DNA of 64,000 bases from JAUIKM01 sp964445695 (GTDB lineage: Bacteria; Bacteroidota; Ignavibacteria; Kapaibacteriales; UBA7675). This document shows positions 43,971-52,154 of this stretch, piece after piece. The first letter of the stretch is position 1. Each line of letters begins with the position of its first letter. The position numbers and the translations under genes are program-made. The notes under the pieces are model-generated. The model did no database searches, was not told where the DNA came from, and saw nothing but the letters and a program-made list of their open reading frames with translations. The DNA lies in NCBI GenBank assembly GCA_964445695.1, contig CAYULF010000002.1:1-64000 (forward strand), read 5' to 3'.

Positions 43971-46646
43971 TCAAATACCGCCTTCAATTTCCTCTCTCAA
44001 CTCGTGCAAGGTCTGCAGCGCCTGCATCGGCGTCATGCCGTTGAGATCCAGACCCCGGATCCGCTCGCGCAGGTTGTCGTCGCGCACTTCAAACAAAGTC
44101 AACTGGCCCGGCGGCGGAGTTGCCCGTTTGACCTTGGGAAGCGGTGCGCGGCGCGTGGGTGTCACGTCCTCGTCCTCGCCGCCGGCAGATTCTTCCGACT
44201 GTTCCACGGCAATACCCGAGTCGGCTTCCAGACGTCGCAATATCTCCTTGGCGCGCGTCGTGACGCTCTCCGGCAAGCCGGCCATTTCCGCAACGTGAAT
44301 CCCGAAAGAGTGGTCCGTCGCTCCGGGCAAAACCTTGCGCGTAAACAGGATTTTGTCCTCGACCTCCTGCACGTCCACCTTGTAGTTGACGATGCGATCA
44401 AAGCGCTCCGCAAGAGCGTTCAGCTCGTGGTAGTGCGTGGCGAAGAGCGTGCGCGCGCCGACCGCTTCGTGAATGTACTCCGCCAGCGACCAGGCGATCG
44501 AAATGCCGTCGAAGGTCGCCGTGCCGCGCCCCACCTCGTCCAGCAGAATCAGGCTGCGCTTGCCGGCATTGTTGAGAATATTGGCCGTCTCCTGCATCTC
44601 CACCAGGAAGGTGCTCTCGCCCGCCGTGATATTGTCCTGCGCACCGACGCGCGTAAAAATGCGATCGACAATACCGATGTGCGCGCTCTCGGCCGGAACA
44701 AAAGAGCCGATCTGGGCAAGCAAGACTATAAGTCCCACCTGGCGCAGGTAGGACGACTTACCCGACATGTTCGGTCCGGTAATAATGTGCAACTGCTCGG
44801 CGTCGGCGTCGAGACCCGTCGAGTTCGGCACATAGCTCTCGCCCACCGGCAGAAACTGCTCCACGACCGGGTGCCGGCCGGCTTTGATGACGAGCTGCGT
44901 CGAGTCGTCGAGCAACGGACGGTGAAAGTTGTGTTCGGAGGCCGCCTGCGCAAAACCCTGCAGGCAGTCGATCTCCGCCAGCAGCTGCGCGTTGTGCAAT
45001 ACATCCTCCGCCTGCGCGGCGACCGCATCGCGCAGCTTGCCGAACAGATGCCGCTCCAGATCGGCCAGTTTTTCTTCCGCGCCGAGAATTTTATCCTCGA
45101 GTTCCTTCAGCTCCGGCGTGATGTAGCGTTCGGCATTCGTGAGCGTCTGCTTGCGGTGCCAGGTTTCGTCGATTTTGTCCTTGTGCGCGTGCGTGACTTC
45201 CAGGTAGTAGCCGAAGACGTTGTTGAACCCGACCTTGAGCGAGGGAATCCCGGTGGCCTGGCGCTGGCGTTCCTGGTATTCGCGAATCCAGTTTTTGCCG
45301 CTGTAGAGCGCGTCGCGGTACTCGTCGAGTTCGTCGGAATATCCCTCGCGGAACACATTGCCCGCGCCGACGGCGGCGGGAGGTTCGTCGCTGAGCGCCT
45401 GCGCCAGCATGTCGCAGGTGTCTTTCATCGGGCGCAGCTCCGCGGCTTGCTCCAACAGCGCGGGCGCGGCCAGACGCTGCAACAACGCAATGATGTCGGG
45501 CAGTCTGCGCAGCGAGGACGCAAGTGAACCCAGATCGCGCGGCGTGGCGCGCCCCGTGCAGATGCGCGCCGTCAGGCGCTCCAGATCGCCGACCTGTTTG
45601 AGTTGTTCGCGGACAGCGTCGCGCAGCGGCGTCTCGGCGTGGAAGTCGCCCACAGCGTCGTGGCGGCGGACAATCGGATCGTGCTGCGTCAAAGGCCGCG
45701 TGATCCATTTTTTCAGCAGGCGCGAGCCCATCGCCGTCATGCACTTGTCCAGGATCGAAACCAGCGTGCCGTCGCGCGAGCCGTCGTGCATCGAGAGCGT
45801 GATTTCCAGGTTGCGCCGCGTCGAGGCGTCCAGCCGCATGTAGCGCTCCGGGTGGAAAGCGCTCAGGCGACGCATGTGCGGCAGCCCGCCCTGCTGTGTT
45901 TCGCCGATGTAGTGCAGTACCGCGCCCGCCGCGGCGATGCCCGGCTTGAAGTCGTGCACGCCGAAGCCTTTCAGCGTTGCCGTGCCGAAGTGTTCCAGCA
46001 GCAGGTTGCGGCCGAACTCCTCGCGAAACAGCCAGTCCTCCAGCCGCGTGACGAGCGGTTCGCCGCTCAGCGCGCCGAGCAGCGCCGCGGCCTGCTCGCG
46101 ATCCGATTTGGCCACCAGGATCTCGGCTGCCTGCAGCGACTCCAGCACCCCGCCAAGTTGGTCGGCCGGAATTTCCGCAGCGGAAAATTCCGCAGTTGAT
46201 ATGTCGGCGAACGAGAGGCCGACCATGCCGGCGCTGCGGCCCGTGCCGAAGGCCACCGCCGCCAGGTAGTTGTTGCGTTTGGTGTCCAGCAGTTTGTCGT
46301 TGAACGCCACGCCGGGCGTGACGACTTCCACGACGCCGCGGCGGACGATTCCGCGCGATTGTTTGGGGTCTTCCAGTTGCTCGCAGATCGAGACGCGGTA
46401 GCCGGCGCGCACGAGTTTGGGCAGATAGTTGTCCAGCTGGTGATGCGGAAAACCGGCCAGCGGCGTCGCTTCGGACTTGCCGTTGTTGCGTTTGGTCAGC
46501 GTCAGCCCGCAGACGCGCGCGGCGATGGCGGCGTCCTCCTCGAATGTTTCAAAGAAGTCGCCCAGCCGAAAAAGCAGCACCGTATCCGGGTGTTTTTTCT
46601 TGATTTGCTCGTACTGCCGCATCAGCGGCGTCTGTTTTTTTGCCAT
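43971..46646 (-). CDS. mutS: DNA mismatch repair protein MutS
   Basis: An 891-residue MutS. The mismatch-reading motif FRLGDFFETFEEDA is at about 26-39 (Phe-x-Glu intact). The ATPase has the Walker A motif GPNMSGKSS near 622, the LLDEVGRGT Walker B segment and the signature TFDGISIAWSL. Full domain order and length indicate a working repair protein acting on mispairs with MutL (not in the window). The ATG at 46646 is consistent with homologues. The last few codons lie in an unusually G-poor stretch that continues into the intergenic region and the duplicated element. Confidence 0.95.
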   Translation of the reverse strand: MAKKQTPLMRQYEQIKKKHPDTVLLFRLGDFFETFEEDAAIAARVCGLTLTKRNNGKSEATPLAGFPHHQLDNYLPKLVRAGYRVSICEQLEDPKQSRGIVRRGVVEVVTPGVAFNDKLLDTKRNNYLAAVAFGTGRSAGMVGLSFADISTAEFSAAEIPADQLGGVLESLQAAEILVAKSDREQAAALLGALSGEPLVTRLEDWLFREEFGRNLLLEHFGTATLKGFGVHDFKPGIAAAGAVLHYIGETQQGGLPHMRRLSAFHPERYMRLDASTRRNLEITLSMHDGSRDGTLVSILDKCMTAMGSRLLKKWITRPLTQHDPIVRRHDAVGDFHAETPLRDAVREQLKQVGDLERLTARICTGRATPRDLGSLASSLRRLPDIIALLQRLAAPALLEQAAELRPMKDTCDMLAQALSDEPPAAVGAGNVFREGYSDELDEYRDALYSGKNWIREYQERQRQATGIPSLKVGFNNVFGYYLEVTHAHKDKIDETWHRKQTLTNAERYITPELKELEDKILGAEEKLADLERHLFGKLRDAVAAQAEDVLHNAQLLAEIDCLQGFAQAASEHNFHRPLLDDSTQLVIKAGRHPVVEQFLPVGESYVPNSTGLDADAEQLHIITGPNMSGKSSYLRQVGLIVLLAQIGSFVPAESAHIGIVDRIFTRVGAQDNITAGESTFLVEMQETANILNNAGKRSLILLDEVGRGTATFDGISIAWSLAEYIHEAVGARTLFATHYHELNALAERFDRIVNYKVDVQEVEDKILFTRKVLPGATDHSFGIHVAEMAGLPESVTTRAKEILRRLEADSGIAVEQSEESAGGEDEDVTPTRRAPLPKVKRATPPPGQLTLFEVRDDNLRERIRGLDLNGMTPMQALQTLHELREEIEGGI

Positions 46647-46931
46647 AACGGGTAACGATATTCACTGAATTCCGGAAGCCGGCGGAGCGCGGGCGGTGGT
46701 TGGATCGCCCTCCGTTTCTGCGCAAAACTACAACAATACAGCTTTCGGAGCTTTCAGCAAAGATTTGGAAGTGAAATGAATGCTTTTAACAACGCGCGTT
46801 TTTATCGCTTGTTAGTATGTTTTTTTGTAGATTGACGCTCTTTTCGATTAGAAGGTGTAAAAGGTTCTTCAGCCTTAATCGCGTTCGACCCGACCAACGT
46901 ATTCGCGGATCTAAACTGAATTGGCTTTGTT

Positions 46932-48794
46932 ATGAACGAGGATTTGAACAAGACCGAAGAGAGTTCCGCCGCCAAAAGCGAAGCGGAGCCGGCACAAACG
47001 GCCCAGGCCCAGACGACGACCCCGACCGATTCGGCGGCTTCCAACGGTAACGGCAATGGCAGCGAAACTCCCGCACAAACGGACAGTCCAGCTGCTGAAA
47101 CTCCAGCCGCAACCGCAGATCAACCCGCCGCAACGGAACCGGCCGGCGCTGCGCCTGCCGCAGCGCCCGCAGACGCCGCCGCAAGCGACGCTCCTGCTTC
47201 GGAATCGTCATCCGGTGCCGAAGCTGCGCCGCAAGCCGATCAGCCCGCGTCCGAAGCCCCCGCGGTGACGGAATCGACGGAAGAAGCGGCCGCCCCTGTG
47301 GCTGAAGCAACGCCCGCTGCGGCGGAAACCGCGCCGGCACCTGCCGCTGAAACCACGCAGTCCGATGCAGCACCCGCTGCGGAGGAAACCGCGCCGGCCG
47401 ATGCAGGCGCGGAGACAGCTGCAAGCGAAGCGGCGCCCGCAACCGGCGACGGCGAGGCTAACAAAGAAAGCTCCGAAACACCTGAAGGCGAAGGCGGCGG
47501 CGACGAGGAAACGAGCCGCAAAGAACGCGAGCCGGAATACAATGTCGATGAAATTTACCCCGAGCTGATCGATGCCAAAAAAGGCAATGCAACGATCGAA
47601 GTGGAGGGCGTCAGGCGCGTGCGCGGCGGTGTGCTGGTCCAGTACAAAAAAATGCCGATGTTCCTGCCTACCTCCCACCTCTCGCTCAAAGCCAATCCCT
47701 CGGAAAATGAACTGCTGACCTACCTGCACAAGTCCTTCCCCGTGCACGTGCACGAAATCAACGAGGAAGACAAATCCCGTGTGATCGTCACGCGCCGCCG
47801 CATCCTGCGCAAAGAGCGCCTCGGCGAACTGGAAGTCGGTGCCAAGGTCGAAGGTAAAGTTTCCAGCCTGACCGATTTCGGCGCATTCGTCAATATCGGC
47901 GGTGTCGACGGCATGGTCCACGTCTCGCGCATCTCGCGCCGTCGCGTGGCGCACCCCAGCGATGTTCTCAAAAAAGGCGACAGCGTGACCGTGGTCATCA
48001 AAGACGTCGATGTCGAGAAAGAGCGCATCTCGTTGAGCATGCGCGAGCTGGAAAAAGACGCCTGGCAGGGTGTGGAAGAAGAATTCCCCAAGCAGACGGT
48101 CGTCAAAGGCACCGTCCGCAGCCTGACCGATTTCGGCGCCTACCTGGAGCTGAAACCGGGCATTGAAGGCCTGATCCACATTTCCGAGCTGTCCTGGGCG
48201 CGTCGCCTGCAGCATCCCTCCGAGCTTGTGGCCGTCGGCCAGGAACTCGAAGCGCTGGTGCTCGACGCCTCCGAACGCAACAAAAAGATTTCGCTCAGCT
48301 ACAAACGCACGCAGCCGAACCCCTGGGATCGCATTTCCGAGGAATACCCCATCGGTTCCGAGCGCGACGCCAAAGTCAAGGAATTGCTGGAGCGCGGCGT
48401 GGTCGTCTCCCTTTCCGACGAGGTCGACGCCTTCCTGCCCAAGGGCAAGATGGATCCTGAGCATCGCGCCAAAAAGACGCCCTTTGAAGTCGGCGACCCC
48501 ATCAAAGTGCTGATCATGGACGTCGTGCCGGACAATCACTCGCTGATCGTCGGCATGGAAGGTTTTGACCAGCGCGGCGAAGGCGGCGGCGGTGAAGGCG
48601 GCGGCGGACCGCGCGGTGGTCGTGGCGGCGGCGGCGGTGGTCGGCGCGGTGGCGGCGGACGTCGCGGCGGCGGCGGACCCAGCGTCAACATTCCTTCGGA
48701 CAAAAAAGACAGCAACACCGGCAAGGTGACCCTGTCCGAGCTGCTGACGGAAGAACAGAAGAAAAAGCTCTTCGGCGATTCCGACGAAGGCTGA
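46932..48794 (+). CDS. rpsA: 30S ribosomal protein S1 with long disordered ends
   Basis: A 620-residue S1. Residues 1-200 are an Ala/Pro/Glu/Thr-rich, probably disordered extension. Four S1 (OB-fold) repeats follow from about 205: a divergent first, then GAKVEGKVSSLTDFGAFVNI near 303, VVKGTVRSLTDFGAYLEL near 389, and a fourth near 475. Residues 545-590 are glycine and arginine rich (GGRGGGGG, RRGGGG), an RGG-like RNA-binding tail, and the end is a conserved acidic helix. S1 binds mRNA on the small subunit. Four rather than six repeats and the RGG tail differ from E. coli S1. It is followed by a terminator. Confidence 0.88.
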   Translation: MNEDLNKTEESSAAKSEAEPAQTAQAQTTTPTDSAASNGNGNGSETPAQTDSPAAETPAATADQPAATEPAGAAPAAAPADAAASDAPASESSSGAEAAPQADQPASEAPAVTESTEEAAAPVAEATPAAAETAPAPAAETTQSDAAPAAEETAPADAGAETAASEAAPATGDGEANKESSETPEGEGGGDEETSRKEREPEYNVDEIYPELIDAKKGNATIEVEGVRRVRGGVLVQYKKMPMFLPTSHLSLKANPSENELLTYLHKSFPVHVHEINEEDKSRVIVTRRRILRKERLGELEVGAKVEGKVSSLTDFGAFVNIGGVDGMVHVSRISRRRVAHPSDVLKKGDSVTVVIKDVDVEKERISLSMRELEKDAWQGVEEEFPKQTVVKGTVRSLTDFGAYLELKPGIEGLIHISELSWARRLQHPSELVAVGQELEALVLDASERNKKISLSYKRTQPNPWDRISEEYPIGSERDAKVKELLERGVVVSLSDEVDAFLPKGKMDPEHRAKKTPFEVGDPIKVLIMDVVPDNHSLIVGMEGFDQRGEGGGGEGGGGPRGGRGGGGGGRRGGGGRRGGGGPSVNIPSDKKDSNTGKVTLSELLTEEQKKKLFGDSDEG

Positions 48795-48825
48795 TAATTC
48801 GCGTTCGATCGTTTTTCGACGCAAT

Positions 48826-48857
48826 GGCCGGCGAACCCAGTTTGTCGGCCTTTTTTA
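48826..48857 (+). terminator. Rho-independent terminator of rpsA
   Basis: GGCCG and CGGCC arms with inner AAC/GTT pairing, followed by TTTTTT, about 30 bp after the stop. Confidence 0.75.
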
Positions 48858-49017
48858 TGCGCTTTGCCTGCTGTCGGCGCGTCGTTTGCAACCTTTTCGG
48901 CGCGCATTTGTCCGTGTTGTAGCGCAAGTTTTTCGGACAATCCGGACACCCCGCTGCACGTTAACATGGCTGTGCAGCTCATGTTCTCGAGGACGACACT
49001 CCCCAGGAAACCATCGC

Positions 49018-49851
49018 ATGATCAGGCCCGCCAGCTCTGTCTTCAGCTTCAAATCAATGTTTGTGCCCGTGATTGCAGCGCCGTTGCCGGCTTGCTTTCT
49101 GATGATGATTTTGTTTGTCGGCGCGTTGCCGGCGCAGAGCGCGCAGGACGAGGAAAGCGTCCAGGCCGCGGATACCTCGTATCACATCAACTACGAACGC
49201 GACCTGACAACCGAAGAGATCGTCACGCGCCGCGACAAACAAAAAGCAGATACGCTCACATTTCCCGGCAAGCCGCGCATCCTGTATTCGCCTGAGCAGG
49301 ACGAAATGTATCGGCGCATGCGCGAACTGCACATCGACTCACACTCGCGATTTGCCATCGCCTCGCAGGAATCGGCCAGCGAATGGCTGCTGCCGACCGG
49401 CACGGAGGGATCCGACATATGGGTGCTGGCGGAACGCTACCTCGATCTCCCGGCATCGGTGTACTCGCCCACGGCCGAAATGATGGTGCAGCACCAGCTG
49501 ATGATGTCGCGCTCGGCGGACATGGGCAATATCGGCCTGCCGCGCTCCACCAATTTGCCCGGCCTGCAGGTTCCGCTGTCGGACATCGCTGCAGTGCTCG
49601 GTTTCACCAAGGACGTCTCCCCGACGATTCGTTATACTGTTCCCTTCCCCGCTCAGGTGAGCATTGTGATTTACAGTCCGCAGGCCAAAATCATCGCAAC
49701 GCTGGTGGATCAGAAGTTGGCCGCCGGCGCGTACCAGCGCACCTGGAACGGCCGCGACGAGAACGGCAAACCCATGCCCCCCGGCGACTACATCGGCGAG
49801 GTGCGCATCGGCAAAACGGCGGTGATGCGCAAGTACATTCAGTTGAAGTAA
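49018..49851 (+). CDS. Secreted protein with FlgD-like Ig domain
   Basis: A 277-residue protein. The N-terminus (about 1-42) is a signal peptide or anchor with the hydrophobic run FLMMILFVGALPAQSA. The central part is polar, without known motifs. The last 75 residues (about 200-277) form a FlgD/T9SS-linked Ig-like fold: QVSIVIYSPQAKIIATLVD, then TWNGRDENGKPMPPGDYIGEV, matching the FlgD-type pattern W-G-x-D-x-x-G. Such domains are common in secreted FCB proteins. ATG 49018 was chosen because the 44 codons before it lack a signal-like sequence. The signal region coincides with a copy of the dispersed TTGTTTGTC motif at 49111. Confidence 0.7.
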   Translation: MIRPASSVFSFKSMFVPVIAAPLPACFLMMILFVGALPAQSAQDEESVQAADTSYHINYERDLTTEEIVTRRDKQKADTLTFPGKPRILYSPEQDEMYRRMRELHIDSHSRFAIASQESASEWLLPTGTEGSDIWVLAERYLDLPASVYSPTAEMMVQHQLMMSRSADMGNIGLPRSTNLPGLQVPLSDIAAVLGFTKDVSPTIRYTVPFPAQVSIVIYSPQAKIIATLVDQKLAAGAYQRTWNGRDENGKPMPPGDYIGEVRIGKTAVMRKYIQLK

Positions 49852-50070
49852 AAATGTCTGCGTCCGGCGCTGCGCGCCGCGTACGTTAACCTGTCCCGAG
49901 TTCGCCTGTGCATCTGCGGCGCGGATCTTGTTTCCTGCCTGTGAATTGGCGAAGGACGAGAGTTGACTCCTGGCGCGGGACTTATGGACGGCATTCCGAC
50001 ACGGCGTTTACCTGCTCGACGCCGATTCGGCACACGATTATTTGGTGACTTCAAACCCGGCTGCTCGCTC

Positions 50071-50502
50071 ATGGCATCTACACACGCGCGTTTTATACAG
50101 GACATCGAGATCAAAGACTCGGACATCGACATTGTCGGGCACGTCAACAACATTGTCTATTTGCGCTGGGTGCAAAACATTGCGGTGGCGCACTGGGGCG
50201 CGCAGGCGCATCCGGAAGACCAGGCGCGCCTGCTCTGGGTGGTGATCCGCCACGAGATCGACTACAAACATCAGTGTTTCAGAGACGACACGCTTCGCGC
50301 GGAGACCTGGGTCGGCCCGGCTTCTCGCCTGGCTTTTGAGCGCAACACGGAGATCATCCGGCACAAAGACGGCAGGGACCAACTTGTGGCGCGCGCACGC
50401 ACGGTCTGGTGTCCGATCGACCGCCGCCGCGGCCGCCCCTGCGAGGTCGGCGAGCGCGTCCGCGCCCATTTCTCGACCGGCGAGTCGGAGAAAGTTATCT
50501 AG
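50071..50502 (+). CDS. 4HBT-family acyl-CoA thioesterase
   Basis: A 143-residue hot-dog thioesterase. The signature DSDIDIVGHVNNIVYLRWVQ (about 17-36) contains the usual catalytic aspartate position followed by GHVNN, and the core strands match 4-hydroxybenzoyl-CoA-thioesterase-like proteins. It should cleave an acyl-CoA; chain type is unknown. The ATG at 50071 starts the conserved domain; the longer frame from 49963 has a non-homologous leader. It lies between a secreted protein and a hairpin, with the nuo genes convergent. Confidence 0.82.
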   Translation: MASTHARFIQDIEIKDSDIDIVGHVNNIVYLRWVQNIAVAHWGAQAHPEDQARLLWVVIRHEIDYKHQCFRDDTLRAETWVGPASRLAFERNTEIIRHKDGRDQLVARARTVWCPIDRRRGRPCEVGERVRAHFSTGESEKVI

Positions 50503-50506
50503 TAGT

Positions 50507-50539
50507 ATGAGCTGTGAGCGCTTAGGGCTCACAGCTCAT
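50507..50539 (+). terminator. Long hairpin after the thioesterase gene
   Basis: ATGAGCTGTGAGC, loop GCTTAGG, GCTCACAGCTCAT, a perfect 13-bp stem five bases past the stop. No T-run follows, so it may be a terminator with poor tail or an mRNA-stabilising structure. Its right half matches 36-52. Confidence 0.6.
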
Positions 50540-50560
50540 ACGTAGTTTTACGTAGAACAA

Positions 50561-50595
50561 AAAAATGGGACGTCCCCGCAGGGAACGTCCCATTT
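50561..50595 (-). terminator. Rho-independent terminator of nuoN
   Basis: AAATGGGACGT with its complement and an inner CCC/GGG pair, then TTTTTTT on the minus strand. It lies 57 bp past the nuoN stop. The 16-mer GACAAACAAGAGAATC follows at 50612. Confidence 0.85.
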
Positions 50596-50651
50596 CAAAT
50601 TTCAACCCGCCGACAAACAAGAGAATCAGCCAAAAGCAGCCGCAGCCATCG

Positions 50652-52109
50652 TCACTTCAGCATGGCCAGAACTTCCGTAACCGATTGAACCATAACGGGA
50701 TACAGTCCCAGCAGGAATACGGCCACCGTCGTCACCAGCAAGGTGATGCCCGCCATGCCCGTTTTGACCTGCGGTGCAACAAATCCATCGGCCGGCTCGC
50801 GGAAGTACATCTGCACGACAAGCCCAAGATAGAAGTAGACCGAGATTATCGAGCTGGCAACACCGACGATCGTCAGCCAGGTAAAGCCAGCCTCGACCGC
50901 CGCGTAGAACAGATAATACTTGGCAAAAAAGCCCGCCAGCGGCGGAATGCCGGTGAGCGAGAAAAGGAACACGGCCATCAGTGCGGCAAGCGTCGGCTGG
51001 TGTTTGGCCAGGCCGGCGTAGTCGTCCATCGAAACAAAGCCGCCCTCGCGGTTCTCGAGAATGCCGATGATCACAAATGCGCCGAGCTGCATGAAGAGGT
51101 AGGCCGCCAGGTAGAACATCATGGCGCTTTCACCCGCATCCGTGCCCGTCACGATGCCGATCATGATGTAACCGGCATGTGCAATCGATGAATAGGCCAG
51201 CATGCGTTTGACGTTGTTCTGACGCAGTGCGCTGATGTTACCGTAGAGCATGGACGCCGCGGCGATCACCGCCAGCAAAGTCTGGACGCGCTCCATTCCC
51301 GGTCCGGGCATCAGAACCATCATCAGCGGCAGGAAGGCCGCAAAGGCAGCCGCTTTACCTGCCGTACTCATGAATCCGGTCACCACGCTGGGAGCGCCCT
51401 GATAGACGTCGGGCACCCAGGAGTGGAAGGGAAAGGCCGCGACTTTAAAGCTGAGTCCGACGACGATCAGTCCGATACCGACCAGCAGCAGCGTCGGAAA
51501 ATCCGAGCCCTGCGAGACGACGGAAGCCACAGCGCCGTATTCCATCGAGCCCGTCGCGCCGTAAATGAGCGCCATGCCGTAAACCAGAAAACCCGACGCA
51601 AAGGCGCCGAGCAGGAAGTATTTCAGTGCGGCCTCAACCGACAAACTCGAGGTGCGTATGTAGCCGGCAAGCACGTAGAAACAGATCGACATGATCTCGA
51701 TGCCGATGAACACCACCACCATGTGGTTCGAGTGCGCCATCAGCAGCATGCCGCCGAGGGCGTACATCACCAGCGTATAAAACTCGTCGAGCTCGTAATT
51801 CATTTTCTGCAGGTAGGGCCGCGCAGTGACGACCGTCAGAATCCCCCCGAGCGCGAACAGCACGTCAAAGTAAACTGTCGTGCCGCCGACGCGGATCATG
51901 TCGTTGAACGCGGTTCCGGAGTGACCGAAGATGGGCACGCACAAGGCCGCAATTACCACCATCGCCATGCCGACGAGCGAGTATCCAAAGGTGAAACGAC
52001 GACTTTCCTTGATCAGTGCGTCAAACACGCTGCTCGAAATCGAAAAGAACCAAAAGAGGAGGAGCGGCGCCAGCGACAGCAGCTCGGACGTCATTGTTGT
52101 TTCTTCCAT
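50652..52109 (-). CDS. nuoN: NADH-quinone oxidoreductase subunit N
   Basis: A 485-residue integral membrane antiporter-like subunit of complex I with about 14 hydrophobic helices. The conserved lysine region VAAFPFHSWVPDVYQGAPSVVTGFMSTAGKAAAF near 225-258 is the antiporter-core signature, and SIAHAGYIMIG further on is standard. It helps translocate protons as electrons pass from NADH to quinone. Starts at ATG 52109 or 52094. Last of three co-oriented genes L-M-N, 45 bp after nuoM, and followed by a terminator. Confidence 0.93.
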   Translation of the reverse strand: MEETTMTSELLSLAPLLLFWFFSISSSVFDALIKESRRFTFGYSLVGMAMVVIAALCVPIFGHSGTAFNDMIRVGGTTVYFDVLFALGGILTVVTARPYLQKMNYELDEFYTLVMYALGGMLLMAHSNHMVVVFIGIEIMSICFYVLAGYIRTSSLSVEAALKYFLLGAFASGFLVYGMALIYGATGSMEYGAVASVVSQGSDFPTLLLVGIGLIVVGLSFKVAAFPFHSWVPDVYQGAPSVVTGFMSTAGKAAAFAAFLPLMMVLMPGPGMERVQTLLAVIAAASMLYGNISALRQNNVKRMLAYSSIAHAGYIMIGIVTGTDAGESAMMFYLAAYLFMQLGAFVIIGILENREGGFVSMDDYAGLAKHQPTLAALMAVFLFSLTGIPPLAGFFAKYYLFYAAVEAGFTWLTIVGVASSIISVYFYLGLVVQMYFREPADGFVAPQVKTGMAGITLLVTTVAVFLLGLYPVMVQSVTEVLAMLK

Positions 52110-52154
52110 AAAGTAGATTCGTCGAACAAATGGATGAGAAATTCGATCCGAAAC

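Noticed and set aside
43761..45527. 588-codon frame antisense to mutS starting in the duplicated element
   Set aside because: It is the complement of mutS in another frame; its start inside the 146-bp element is coincidental.
47208..48824. 538-codon frame antisense to rpsA
   Set aside because: Phe/Gly/Ala-rich antisense image of S1 repeats and the repetitive head; rpsA is certain.
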